Assembly (NCBI GenBank): GCA_017963125.1
Contig: JAGCUA010000053.1
Location: 1-64,000 of the forward strand
Reading direction: 5' to 3'
DNA length: 64,000 nucleotides
Origin: a bacterium
GTDB taxonomy: Bacteria > UBP6 > UBA1177
Shown: in pieces, positions 50,702-60,278 of the stretch
Layout: each line of letters begins with the position of its first letter
Numbering within the stretch: position 1 is the first letter of the stretch
Position numbers and translations under genes: made by a program
Notes under the pieces: model-generated
The model's input: the letters and a program-made list of their open reading frames with translations, nothing else
Database searches by the model: none
What the model was told of the DNA's origin: nothing

Positions 50702-51895
50702 TTATATCAGTATTCCTGCGATATTTGCCGTAAGAAGACACGCAAAAGTGCCGCCGATGAGCGCCTTTATCCCGAGAGACGCGATCTCACTTCTTCTTTC
50801 AGGTATCATCGCGCCGATCCCGCCGAGAAGTATCGCTATCGAGCCGAAATTCGAGAATCCGCAGAGCGCATAGATCGAAATTACCGTACTTCTTTCAGAA
50901 AGCATCGTTGCGGCATCGGCATTCATTTTTGCGAGAGAATCGTAAGCGATGAACTCGTTGAGGACCGTTTTCTGGCCGAGCAGAGTGCCTACCTGTGAAG
51001 TCTCCTCCCACGGAACGCCCATCAGAAATGCCAGCGGCCTGAAGATCCAGCCGAGGATCTCTTCCATGGATGTCCCGAAAAGTGAAAAAACGTAGTTGAA
51101 CATGGCGACGAAAGCGATGAACGAAACAAGCATCGCGACAACGTTTATTGCAAGGAAAACGCCTTCGCTTGCACCTCTCGCCGCTGCGTCGAGAACGTTT
51201 CTGTCGGTGACTTCGATCTTTATCCCGCTCTGTGAAACGGTCTGCGGCGTTCCGGTCTCCGGCACCAGTATTTTCGCCATGACTATCGCAGCCGGCGCGC
51301 TCATAACGCTTGCCGCGATAAGGTGCCCTGCGTCGATTCCCATCTTGATGTAAGCCGCGAGAACTCCGCCTGCAACTGTGGCGAGGCCGCCTGTCATAAG
51401 GCACATAAGCTCGCTTCTCGTCATGTTTTTGATGTAAGGTTTGACAATGAGCGGCGCTTCGGTCTGACCGATGAAGATGTTCGCCGCTGCAGAAAGGCTT
51501 TCCGCTCCGCTTGTTTTAAGGACTTTCACAAAGATCCACGCAAAAATGCGGACGAAAAACTGCAAAATCCCGAAATAGTAGAGAAGGGCGAAAAGAGACG
51601 AGAAAAATATGATCGTCGGAAGGACAGAAAGTGCGAACGAAAATTTGTCGAGCAAGCCTCCGAAGACAAACTCAGAACCTGCCGTCGTGAAACTCGTGAT
51701 CTTCGTAAAGCATTTGTTGAGAAAATCGAAAATGGCCTTTCCCGGCGAAGTTTTGAGGACGAAAAAAGCAAACAAAAACTGGACGATGATACCGTAGGCT
51801 ACAAGTTTGAAATCCACTTTCCGCCTGTTTTCGCTCAGCAGCCACGCAATTAAAACGAAAACCGCTATTCCGAGCAGACTTATGATTCGATACAT
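50702..51895 (-). CDS. nupC: Concentrative nucleoside transporter NupC
   Basis: ATG 51895 follows GGAG. The 397-aa protein has ten or so transmembrane segments; FGGLLDKFSFALSVLPTIIF, FIGQTEAPLIVKPYI and LCGFSNFGSIAILLGGIGAM are typical CNT motifs. It imports nucleosides with sodium or protons. It lies between glgC and the ROK kinase on the same strand; its start overlaps the end of the ROK gene region, so all may share a transcript. Confidence 0.92.
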   Translation of the reverse strand: MYRIISLLGIAVFVLIAWLLSENRRKVDFKLVAYGIIVQFLFAFFVLKTSPGKAIFDFLNKCFTKITSFTTAGSEFVFGGLLDKFSFALSVLPTIIFFSSLFALLYYFGILQFFVRIFAWIFVKVLKTSGAESLSAAANIFIGQTEAPLIVKPYIKNMTRSELMCLMTGGLATVAGGVLAAYIKMGIDAGHLIAASVMSAPAAIVMAKILVPETGTPQTVSQSGIKIEVTDRNVLDAAARGASEGVFLAINVVAMLVSFIAFVAMFNYVFSLFGTSMEEILGWIFRPLAFLMGVPWEETSQVGTLLGQKTVLNEFIAYDSLAKMNADAATMLSERSTVISIYALCGFSNFGSIAILLGGIGAMIPERRSEIASLGIKALIGGTFACLLTANIAGILI

Positions 51896-51909
51896 TTCAT
51901 TCTCCCCTT

Positions 51910-52794
51910 CTAACAATCAAAAAGAAGTTCGACCGCACCTACCGCCCCGGAATCGGTGTGAAGCGCCGCGCGGACGATCTTCACATTCTGAGCGGCTATC
52001 GAAAACGCCGATGAAGCGACTTTTTTACGTATCGGCTCCAGAATCAGTTCTCCCAGCTGCGAAACTCCGCCTCCGACAACGATTATCTGCGGATTGAGAA
52101 GAGTCGTGACGTTCGCAAGCATTGTTCCGATCCCGTCAGTCAGATACTTGACCGCCTTTTCTGCACCGGGATCGTTTTTTTCAACAAGTTCAGCGAGCTG
52201 CGGAGCAGGAATGCCGAAAAGCCTCTCGATCGCAGGTCCGGCGAAACCGGTTTCGAATATCGAGCCGTCTAAAAGTCTCATTCTGCCGAATTCACCAGCA
52301 GCGCCGTCTGCACCGTGATAGATTTTTCCGTTCGTGATTATCGCCGCGCCTATACCGGTGCTTACCGTGATGTAAAAGACATGGTCGTAACCTTTTGCAG
52401 CACCGAGCCTCGTTTCGGCAAGTCCTGCGACTCTTGCATCGTTTTCGACTTTAACCGGAACGTTCCAGCGTTCGTTGAGCAGTTTTCTCACTTCGATATT
52501 TTTCCAGCCGCTCAGGTTGGGACAGTCGTAGACAAGTCCTTTTTCGTGATTTACCGGCCCGGGAACACCTATTCCGATCCCGGAAAGTCCGTCAGGTGAA
52601 ACGCCGATCTCTTTGCACGATATTTCCAATGATTTTACAATATTATCCATAACAGCGCTGACTCCGCGCGTTGCCTCTGTCGGAATTTTCGTCTTAGCCA
52701 GAAGGTTCCTTTCACCGTCTTCGATGACTGTCAGGATTTTAGTGCCGCCGAGGTCGATTCCTGCATAAAGACCTTTTTTATTTCCACTGTTCAT
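51910..52794 (-). CDS. ROK-family sugar kinase without zinc motif
   Basis: The ATP loop is GIDLGGTK (12-19), with IGVPGPVN, VENDARVAGLAE and YITVSTGIGAAII as in ROK glucokinases. At the usual metal site (AGEIGH-M...C-x-CG-x-x-GC) the sequence reads AGEFGRMRLLDGSIFETGFA, so the zinc His and all Cys are absent. Activity on glucose or another hexose remains likely, since the catalytic Asp of ENDA is present. TGGAGC precedes the ATG. Confidence 0.85.
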   Translation of the reverse strand: MNSGNKKGLYAGIDLGGTKILTVIEDGERNLLAKTKIPTEATRGVSAVMDNIVKSLEISCKEIGVSPDGLSGIGIGVPGPVNHEKGLVYDCPNLSGWKNIEVRKLLNERWNVPVKVENDARVAGLAETRLGAAKGYDHVFYITVSTGIGAAIITNGKIYHGADGAAGEFGRMRLLDGSIFETGFAGPAIERLFGIPAPQLAELVEKNDPGAEKAVKYLTDGIGTMLANVTTLLNPQIIVVGGGVSQLGELILEPIRKKVASSAFSIAAQNVKIVRAALHTDSGAVGAVELLFDC

Positions 52795-52952
52795 GGCTGC
52801 TCCAAAAAATCAAAACCTGCCCATTATATACGCTTTTTATTTAAAATCCATGTGTTTTTTACCCTCTTGCCGTTTTTACTGTATTTATAAATCCACTATT
52901 TTGACATAATCTGAATATCGTGCTACAAGGAGCAGTTTTGGGGGTGCCGGTT

Positions 52953-53492
52953 ATGAAAATACTTGTTATTTCCGATACTCACGGCAATATGCCGATGGAA
53001 ATGAAAAATATGGAGTTTGACGCGGTGATACACGCCGGAGACATAGGAGACGCCGCTTTTTTCGGTGCGCTTGACGCGGACGCAGGAGAAAGAAAACTTT
53101 ATGCGGTTTACGGCAACACCGATTTCGTCCTTTCAGGCTATCTGCCCGAAAATGTTTCGGCAAATATCGGCGGAGAGAAATTTTTTATCGTCCACAATCT
53201 CACCGCTCCGCACAGGATCCTCCCGGCAAACGAAAGCGCGATAAGCGCAGCGGAAGCAGGGATCGTCGTTTTCGGACACACCCATACGCCTATGGCCGAA
53301 GAGCGCGAAGGAAGGATCTTCATCAATCCCGGCTCTCTCGGAAAAACAGGGCTCACAGGCCGCAGATCTTTCGCCGAGGCGGAAATCTGCTCTTCCGGAG
53401 AAATCTCGGTCAAAATTCGCGATATCGATACAAAAGAAGTTTTTGTTTCAAAAAAATTTAATAAAATCAACGGTTTGTTTAAGGAGATCTAA
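52953..53492 (+). CDS. YfcE/MJ0936-type phosphodiesterase
   Basis: Calcineurin-like motifs are ILVISDTHGN, VIHAGDIGD, VYGNTDF, VHNLTAP and VVFGHTHTPM. I chose ATG 52953 (MKILVIS) because it matches the family start; an upstream TTG at 52938 sits five bases after AAGGAG and is also possible. Enzymes of this family act on phosphodiesters and phosphomonoesters. It is followed by a lipoprotein gene 2 bases after its stop codon, thus in one operon. Confidence 0.85.
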   Translation: MKILVISDTHGNMPMEMKNMEFDAVIHAGDIGDAAFFGALDADAGERKLYAVYGNTDFVLSGYLPENVSANIGGEKFFIVHNLTAPHRILPANESAISAAEAGIVVFGHTHTPMAEEREGRIFINPGSLGKTGLTGRRSFAEAEICSSGEISVKIRDIDTKEVFVSKKFNKINGLFKEI

Positions 53493-53494
53493 AA

Positions 53495-55219
53495 ATGAAA
53501 AACCTTTCATGGTTAATTTTTGTAGTTTTTTCGCTTTTTTTCTTCGCTTCGTGCGGCGGTAACGAAAACGATGAAGCTGCTAAAGACGGCGGTAACGACG
53601 GAGAAAACATTGCCGTTTCGGTCAGGGCGGCAGGCGAATCCGAATGCACAGGAATGCAGCTGGGCTGTCTCAGCCAGCAGCTTGCGGCTATTTCGTTTCA
53701 GATAAGGAACGGAAACGGCGACACGGTCTTCCAGAAATCGGTAGAAAGAAAAGATCTTAGAAACGAGATAAAACTTACCGGCATCAAAAATGCAGAAAAC
53801 GCGACGCTGATAGTTTCGGTCTTCGGAACGACGAACGGTGCAGCAGATCTCAACACCGTAAAATGGCAGGGTAAGGCGACCGGACTCAAGTTCGAAAAAG
53901 GAAAAACGACATCAGTCAGCATTCTTCTCTACCCGAAGGACATTCAGGAAAAAGAGATTTCCATGCCGGAAGGACTTAAAACTCCGAGATTCGGCCACAC
54001 TTCGACCGTTCTTGCTGACGGCCGTGTCCTTGTTGCCGGAGGTTTCACAGTCTGCTATGCAAACGGCAAATGCCCCGCATCGAAAACTGTCGAAATAATA
54101 GACCTCGAATCCGGTCATATCGAACAGCTCACAGATATGGCTGAAGAAAGAGCGCTGCACACGGCTGTACCTTTGAATGACGGAAGCGTTCTCTTCATCG
54201 GCGGTATCCACACGCTCGACACGAACTGGCAGGAAGCACCTTTCGAAGGTTACCCGCTTATGCGCTACACTCCTTCGACGGCTTCTGTAAAAATCGAAAG
54301 ATATATGCCGGGCTATCCGAAATACAACATGAAGGCAAACGGTTTCGGAACGCCTATCTCCAACATTTCAGAGCCTATGACTCCTGATTCGGAAATTCCT
54401 TTTTCAACTTTCCAGAGTATCCTTGCCGAAAGGATCTCCGATTCCCGTATAGATCTCTTCTTAGTCGGCGGTCTTGATGAAAACGGCGCGCCTTCCGGCA
54501 AATCATACAGAGTCACGATAACCGAAAGCGATGACGGACAAGTTTCGATAGGCGAACTGACGGAACTTGCCGAAAGTTCGGAACCTATGCTTCTTCCGGC
54601 ACTCGCATACAGCAATGGATCACTTATCGCAGCCGGCGGCAGACCGACCGCATCGGAATACGCTGCATCGATAATCTCCGAAAGCGGCAGTGAAGACTTC
54701 GGTTCTTCAGCAGACAACATCTTCTTTATGCAGAGCATCGAAGCAAACGGCAACCTCTACACCTTCGGAGGTTACGAGGTCGATAAGGACACGAATTCAC
54801 TGATAGTTTCCAAAACGAAATACGACAGCGACGGCAATGAAACGCAGGAAACACGTCTCAACAGGAACAGGAAATGGAACATTTCAGGCAAATCGGTTTC
54901 GGCAGCAAAAGACCTGCTCCGTTCGTACGATGCAAACGTAATATTCCCCGGCACGATCCACGACCAGAAGAACAACAGATTCATCGTCATCGGCGGAACG
55001 AACGCTGCAAACATCTATCAGGTCATAAACACCGACAGCCTTGTTCCGTATAAGGAACCGACAAGCCATGTCATGAGCGACAAAAGAATAATGCCTTCGG
55101 CTGCGATAGTTCCGGCCGGAGTTATCGGTGACACTCCGATCATAGTGATAACCGGCGGCTCAAGCGCGCTTGACGACAAAGGTTCAGCAGCATCGACAGT
55201 AAAAATCAACAATCTCTGA
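53495..55219 (+). CDS. Kelch-like beta-propeller lipoprotein
   Basis: The signal peptide ends in FFASC, then a linker and an Ig-like or beta domain with a Cys pair (SECTGMQLGC). From about residue 155 several kelch-type blades appear: FGHTSTVLADGRVLVAGG, HTAVPLNDGSVLFIGGI, LDLFLVGG-like and FIVIGG. It is expected at the cell surface. The substrate or partner is unknown. Confidence 0.75.
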   Translation: MKNLSWLIFVVFSLFFFASCGGNENDEAAKDGGNDGENIAVSVRAAGESECTGMQLGCLSQQLAAISFQIRNGNGDTVFQKSVERKDLRNEIKLTGIKNAENATLIVSVFGTTNGAADLNTVKWQGKATGLKFEKGKTTSVSILLYPKDIQEKEISMPEGLKTPRFGHTSTVLADGRVLVAGGFTVCYANGKCPASKTVEIIDLESGHIEQLTDMAEERALHTAVPLNDGSVLFIGGIHTLDTNWQEAPFEGYPLMRYTPSTASVKIERYMPGYPKYNMKANGFGTPISNISEPMTPDSEIPFSTFQSILAERISDSRIDLFLVGGLDENGAPSGKSYRVTITESDDGQVSIGELTELAESSEPMLLPALAYSNGSLIAAGGRPTASEYAASIISESGSEDFGSSADNIFFMQSIEANGNLYTFGGYEVDKDTNSLIVSKTKYDSDGNETQETRLNRNRKWNISGKSVSAAKDLLRSYDANVIFPGTIHDQKNNRFIVIGGTNAANIYQVINTDSLVPYKEPTSHVMSDKRIMPSAAIVPAGVIGDTPIIVITGGSSALDDKGSAASTVKINNL

Positions 55220-55311
55220 CCGTTTTTTTCGCTTAAACTTGTTTTTATTATATATATATTTATAATTCCGCGTTTAAATTTGTTCCATCCTAAATTTGTT
55301 GGCAGGTAAAA

Positions 55312-58300
55312 ATGAGAAACTTAATTCCTGATCTAAAGCAGCTCGGTTATTTTGACATCCATTCCGACAAAAAATCGGGATCGGTTGATGCTTCTGTTAT
55401 GTTTGTGGACATATCCGGTTTTACAAATATGACAAGAAAGCTCATGTCGCGCGGCAGCGACGGCGCGGAGACTCTTTCGGTCTTCATGAACACGATATTC
55501 AATCCGCTGATCGAGGCAGTGTACAACCAGAACGGCTTTATCCTCAACTTCGCAGGTGATGCTTTCACCGCAGTTTTCAAAGGCGACAACGGAAGCCGCG
55601 CAATCACGGCGGCTTTCACGATCCACCGGTTTTTTACAGAGAATCCTTCGCTCTATCACCGGGGAGAGGCTTTTAAAATTTCGGCCAAAGCGGGAATTTC
55701 AATAGGAAAATTCAACTGGATCGCGGCAAAAGGCGAGGAAAACTTAAGACACTTCCTCTTTTTCGGAGATGTCGTTGACGAAGCTGCCGAAGCGGAACAC
55801 CACTGCCAGGCGAACGATATCTGCATCAATGACAAAGTTTTCTCGATCCTCAAGGCAGACTGCGTGACTCACATCAAGGAAGGGGCTTACTTCGTTGACG
55901 AACTTCTCGCTCCGGCAGAAGTAACTCCTGCGGCCACAAAACCTAAAATCGAAGAACTTGAAATATTCATTCCGCGCACCGTAATCGAGCAGGAAATCCC
56001 CGGAGAGTTCCGCGAAGTGGTATCGCTTTTCATCTCCTACAAAATCTCGAAAGAGATGTCGGAAATCGAAAAAATGCTCGAGTATTTAGCAAGTTATGTC
56101 CAGAAATACGGCGGATACATCAGCGGATTCGACTTCGGTGACAAAGGTGCGACTCTTCTCGCTCTTTTCGGTGCTCCGGTAAGCTACGAGGACAACCTTG
56201 AGCGTGCGATCGACTGCGTTGCCGAAATCAGGAAAAACTGCGATACAGAGCTCAGAAGCGGTATAACGCAGGGTGTTGTCTATGCCGGATTCGTCGGCAG
56301 CCCGAAACGAGCGGCTTACACTGCTTTAGGCGACAACGTAAACCTTTCGGCCAGGATCATGATGAAAACTCCGTACGGCTTCGACTGGATCGCAGGAAAG
56401 GCTGCTGAAAAGGCAAAAAGCGTGTTCGCACTCGAAAGCAAGGGCGAGTTTGCATTCAAGGGGATCGATATTCCGATCGAGGTCTTCGAAATTCAGGGAC
56501 ATCTTAAAGTCGAAGAGGATGCTTCGTTCTCGACAGTTTTCACAGGCAGAGCTGAAGAACTCAAAACACTTTCCGAGACATGCAGCAAATGCCGTGAGAA
56601 CAAAAAACTCTACGCGGCAACAATCTACGGCGAAGCAGGTATCGGAAAATCCCGCCTGATTTACGAAATAAGAAAAAAATCCAATGACTTCAGAGTCTTT
56701 ACTCTTAAAACAGATACGATCCTCCGTCAGTCGATGAACATGTTCACGAACTTCTTCCACACTCTTTTCAACCAGAACGAAAACGCTTCATCTGACGAAA
56801 ACTTAGCTGCTTTTGAAAAAGTCTGGAATGCCTTTTCGGCCGAAATCGCCAATAAAAAAGAGGCTTTTGAGGCCGCAAAACCTTATATTGAAGCCCTTTC
56901 CGGCATCATCCGCGAAGGTTCTGTCTATAAAATGCTTGATGCAAAGAACAGATACGAGAACACAATGTATGCTGTCTGCGATTTTTTTGTCGCAATCGCC
57001 GAAACCAGGCCGCTGATGCTGGTCATGGACGATATGCTGACAGTTGACAGCGATTCCGTAGCGATAATCAGGGCTTTGGTAAAGGCTCTCGACGAATACC
57101 CTGTCGTGATCTACATCTTGTCGAGACTCAACGACGACGGTACAAAACCCGAGATCCTCACCTCCGGCGGAGACCGTTTCCGTGAAATAGTCATCGACAA
57201 AATGCAGAAAAGCGAAATCCCGATGCTCGTAAAGAACATTCTCGGCGAGAAAGGAAATAAGGAACTGAACGATTTCGTATTCTCCCGCACCGACGGCAAC
57301 CCGTTCTTTATCGAGCAGCTCGTTCTCTTCATGAAGGACAAAAAATACATCCAGAATACAGGAAAACACTACGCTCTCACAAGCAACAAAACCGAGGTGC
57401 CTAGCGGCGTCAACTCACTTCTTGTCAGCCGTCTCGACAGGCTTTCGCTGCACTTGAAAGACCTTGTTTTCCGCGCTTCGGTCATGGGCAACAACATCGA
57501 CCTTCTGGTTCTCAACGACATCGCGCAGGAACAGGACAAACAGAACATCCCGAACCTGCTCAAAGAGGGTGTAGACGAACTCGTATGGAACGAGGCGTCC
57601 ACGCTGCTCTACTCGTTCAGACACGCACTTCTCCGCGATGCGGCTTACTCAATGCAGCTCAAGGCGCGCTTGAAGGAAATCCACAAGAAAGTGGCCAACG
57701 CCATCGAGAAAAATTACAAGGACGAGGAAAAATTCTTCTCGACTCTCGCCTTCCACTACGAAAAGGCTGAAGATACCGACAAGGAAACTTTTTACCTCAG
57801 AAAAGCTGCCGCTTACGCCAAATCCCAGTATCACAACCAGGAGGCTGAAAAAATGTATGAAAAACTTCTCGGTGTCCTCAAAGACGACGCTGAACGTATC
57901 AAAGCAGGCCACAGCCTCGCGAATGTCTACAAAATCGAAGGAAAGTGGGATCTCGCGGAAAAGATGTTCAAAGAGAGCCTTGAACTTTCGCAGAAAATCG
58001 GCGACGAGCTCCTTATCGCGATAAGTATGAAGGAACTTGCCAACATGATGCTTCAGAAAGGCCGCTACGATGAGGCTTCTCCGCTTCTGGACAATGCTGA
58101 CGAACTTTACAAAAAACTCGACGACACCAAAGGGAAATGCGATGTCGAAGGTTTCCGAGGACTTATCCACTACTACAAAGGCGAACTTGACGATGCGGTC
58201 GAACACTTCACCGAAAAGCTCCGTCTTGCAGAAATCATCGGCGACAAAACGGCAAAAGCTCTTTCATACCGCTACATGGGCGGTGTCGCATACTACCGCG

Positions 58301-59106
58301 GCGACTACCAGACAGCGCTTCAGCACTACAAGAATCAGCTCAAAATCTCCAAAGACAACAAGAATCTGCTCGATGTCGCAGTTGCCGAAAACAACATCGG
58401 TCTTGTATATTCCTACCTGAATGACTTCAAAAACGCTGCAAAATTCTACAGACGCGCCCTCGAAACCTACAAAAAAGTCGGTATCAGACAGTACATCTGC
58501 TACACTTCGAACAACCTCGGAGAACTCAAATACTGGCTCGGCGAATACGACGAGGCGAAATCGCTCATCGAAGACCAGCTTTCGATCGCTACTGAACTCG
58601 GGATCCGCAGACATATCGCCCTCGCCCACCTTATTCTCGGCAACATCGCGAAAAAAGAACTCGACTACAACAAGTCAGAGGAGCATTACCTTCAGGCGAT
58701 CGCCATAGCCAAAGAACTTAACGCAAACAATATCCTTTGCGAATTCCTCTTTGAATACGCGGATCTGCTTTTCCGCACAAAAAGGTACGACAAAGCTATG
58801 GAACTCAGCAAGGAAGCCGGCAAGATAATCGTCGAAGTCAACCGCAAGGATCTAGAGTTAAAGAATCTCCTTTTCCAATGGAAAATCATCTCGCTGAAAG
58901 ATCCGGAAAAGGCGATCGAAGGAATCCAAAACATGATAACCGACGATCTTACAGGTGAAATTTTGGCAGGCACCAAAGTAGGCCTCTTCGATTTGACGCA
59001 CGAAGAACGTTACCGCAAAGAAGCTATAGAAATTATAGAATCACTTTACGCGACAGCACCGAAGAAATTCTACAAAGAGACCCTGGATCATTTGAGAGCA
59101 AAATAA
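55312..59106 (+). CDS. Tandem adenylate cyclase domains with AAA-type NTPase and TPR
   Basis: The order is cyclase C1 (about 20-200; metal Asp in MFVDISGFT, D33, and NFAGDAF, D83), cyclase C2 (about 235-370; DKGATLLALFG with K278, and DNVNLSARIM with N344 and R348), an NTPase (Walker A YGEAGIGKSRL near 440-448) and a long TPR end (about 800-1180; repeats like NNIGLVYSYLNDFKNAAKFY). This is the layout of mammalian soluble adenylyl cyclase (ADCY10). In C1 the usual Lys before FAGDA is Asn (LNFAGD), which may lower or change substrate use. It stands alone with its own promoter region. Confidence 0.85.
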   Translation: MRNLIPDLKQLGYFDIHSDKKSGSVDASVMFVDISGFTNMTRKLMSRGSDGAETLSVFMNTIFNPLIEAVYNQNGFILNFAGDAFTAVFKGDNGSRAITAAFTIHRFFTENPSLYHRGEAFKISAKAGISIGKFNWIAAKGEENLRHFLFFGDVVDEAAEAEHHCQANDICINDKVFSILKADCVTHIKEGAYFVDELLAPAEVTPAATKPKIEELEIFIPRTVIEQEIPGEFREVVSLFISYKISKEMSEIEKMLEYLASYVQKYGGYISGFDFGDKGATLLALFGAPVSYEDNLERAIDCVAEIRKNCDTELRSGITQGVVYAGFVGSPKRAAYTALGDNVNLSARIMMKTPYGFDWIAGKAAEKAKSVFALESKGEFAFKGIDIPIEVFEIQGHLKVEEDASFSTVFTGRAEELKTLSETCSKCRENKKLYAATIYGEAGIGKSRLIYEIRKKSNDFRVFTLKTDTILRQSMNMFTNFFHTLFNQNENASSDENLAAFEKVWNAFSAEIANKKEAFEAAKPYIEALSGIIREGSVYKMLDAKNRYENTMYAVCDFFVAIAETRPLMLVMDDMLTVDSDSVAIIRALVKALDEYPVVIYILSRLNDDGTKPEILTSGGDRFREIVIDKMQKSEIPMLVKNILGEKGNKELNDFVFSRTDGNPFFIEQLVLFMKDKKYIQNTGKHYALTSNKTEVPSGVNSLLVSRLDRLSLHLKDLVFRASVMGNNIDLLVLNDIAQEQDKQNIPNLLKEGVDELVWNEASTLLYSFRHALLRDAAYSMQLKARLKEIHKKVANAIEKNYKDEEKFFSTLAFHYEKAEDTDKETFYLRKAAAYAKSQYHNQEAEKMYEKLLGVLKDDAERIKAGHSLANVYKIEGKWDLAEKMFKESLELSQKIGDELLIAISMKELANMMLQKGRYDEASPLLDNADELYKKLDDTKGKCDVEGFRGLIHYYKGELDDAVEHFTEKLRLAEIIGDKTAKALSYRYMGGVAYYRGDYQTALQHYKNQLKISKDNKNLLDVAVAENNIGLVYSYLNDFKNAAKFYRRALETYKKVGIRQYICYTSNNLGELKYWLGEYDEAKSLIEDQLSIATELGIRRHIALAHLILGNIAKKELDYNKSEEHYLQAIAIAKELNANNILCEFLFEYADLLFRTKRYDKAMELSKEAGKIIVEVNRKDLELKNLLFQWKIISLKDPEKAIEGIQNMITDDLTGEILAGTKVGLFDLTHEERYRKEAIEIIESLYATAPKKFYKETLDHLRAK

Positions 59107-59127
59107 GTTATATATCTGATTTTATTA

Positions 59128-59170
59128 TCTGAAAATGGTACGTTTCTACACAGCCGTACCTTTTTTCAGA
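59128..59170. terminator. Bidirectional terminator between convergent genes
   Basis: TCTGAAAATGGTACG pairs with CGTACCTTTTTTCAGA around a 12-base loop; a T-run follows on both strands. Confidence 0.8.
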
Positions 59171-60272
59171 TATTTTTTACAAAGAATTCCTTTATTTTTT
59201 CAGAAACAAAAACGACTTCTTCAGCATTTAAATGCTCCCCTATCGGAAGAGAAAGAAGAGTATGAGACTCTTTGAGTGCGCGGTAACCGCCGCAATAGCT
59301 CATGTGACTTGCGAACGCCGGCTGCTCGGGAAGCGAAAGCGGATAGTGGATCCCCGTTTCGATTCCGCAGTTCTTCAAATATTCCTGCAGATGATCGCGT
59401 TTTTCAGTTTTGATTACGAACAGGTGCCAAGCATCCAGAGTTTCAGGATGAATTTCAGGAAGGACTATTTCCGAAACACCTGAAAGCTGCTCAATATACA
59501 TTTTTGCGACACGGTTTCTTGCTTCGACCCACTCGTCCAGATGTTTCAGCTTGACATTCAGAACCGCCGCCTGAAGAGTGTCCATTCTTGAATTTATGCC
59601 GGCAAACTCGTGAAAATATTTCAATGATCTTCCATGGTTACAAAACATCTTCGCTTTAAGAGCCTTTTCTTCGTCATTGAGAAGGACCGCTCCTGCATCT
59701 CCGGCCGCACCGAGAACTTTTCCGGGATAGAAGCTGAAACCTGCTCCGTCTGCAAGAGTCCCCACCTTTTTCCCGCGGTAAAGCGCACCGTGAGCCTGAG
59801 CGGCGTCTTCAAAAAGTTTCAGATCATGCTTTTCAGCGATTTTTTTAAGCGGTTCCATATCGGCCGGATGTCCGTAAAGATGAACTGCAATAATTGCAGA
59901 AGTATTCGGATTTATTAAAGATTCAGCACTTTCAGGTGAAATCGTAAAGTCTTCTTTTATGTCGGCGAAAACAGGCTTCAGTCCGTTCGATACAGCCGCT
60001 TCGGCAGTTGCAATAAACGTGTTTGCCGGAAGAATGACTTCGCTCCCTTTCGGCAGATTATGGACTTTCAAAAGGACTGTAAGAGCATCAGTTCCGTTTC
60101 CGCAGGAAATACAATGGCTTACGCCGCAATAATTTGCAAAACTCTCTTCAAATTTTTCTACTTCCTTCCCTTTTATGAAGGCTGCATCGGCAAAAACCGT
60201 CTGAACTGCGCTGTCTATTTCGTTTTTAAGCAGAGAATATTGCTTTTTAAGGTCTAAGAACTTAACTTCCAT
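59166..60272 (-). CDS. DegT/DnrJ/EryC1-type sugar aminotransferase
   Basis: PLP-dependent, DegT family: GNGTDALTVLLKV, VILPANTFIATAEA, AVHLYGHPADM, LFEDAAQAHGALY and FSFYPGKVLGAAGD with the PLP Lys at 185. These enzymes make amino-sugars from keto-sugars for O-antigen, capsule or nucleotide-sugar products. It lies 6 bases after the DUF1846 gene, with no other sugar gene beside it, so the product is unknown. Confidence 0.9.
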   Translation of the reverse strand: MEVKFLDLKKQYSLLKNEIDSAVQTVFADAAFIKGKEVEKFEESFANYCGVSHCISCGNGTDALTVLLKVHNLPKGSEVILPANTFIATAEAAVSNGLKPVFADIKEDFTISPESAESLINPNTSAIIAVHLYGHPADMEPLKKIAEKHDLKLFEDAAQAHGALYRGKKVGTLADGAGFSFYPGKVLGAAGDAGAVLLNDEEKALKAKMFCNHGRSLKYFHEFAGINSRMDTLQAAVLNVKLKHLDEWVEARNRVAKMYIEQLSGVSEIVLPEIHPETLDAWHLFVIKTEKRDHLQEYLKNCGIETGIHYPLSLPEQPAFASHMSYCGGYRALKESHTLLSLPIGEHLNAEEVVFVSEKIKEFFVKNI

Positions 60273-60278
60273 AGTTTT

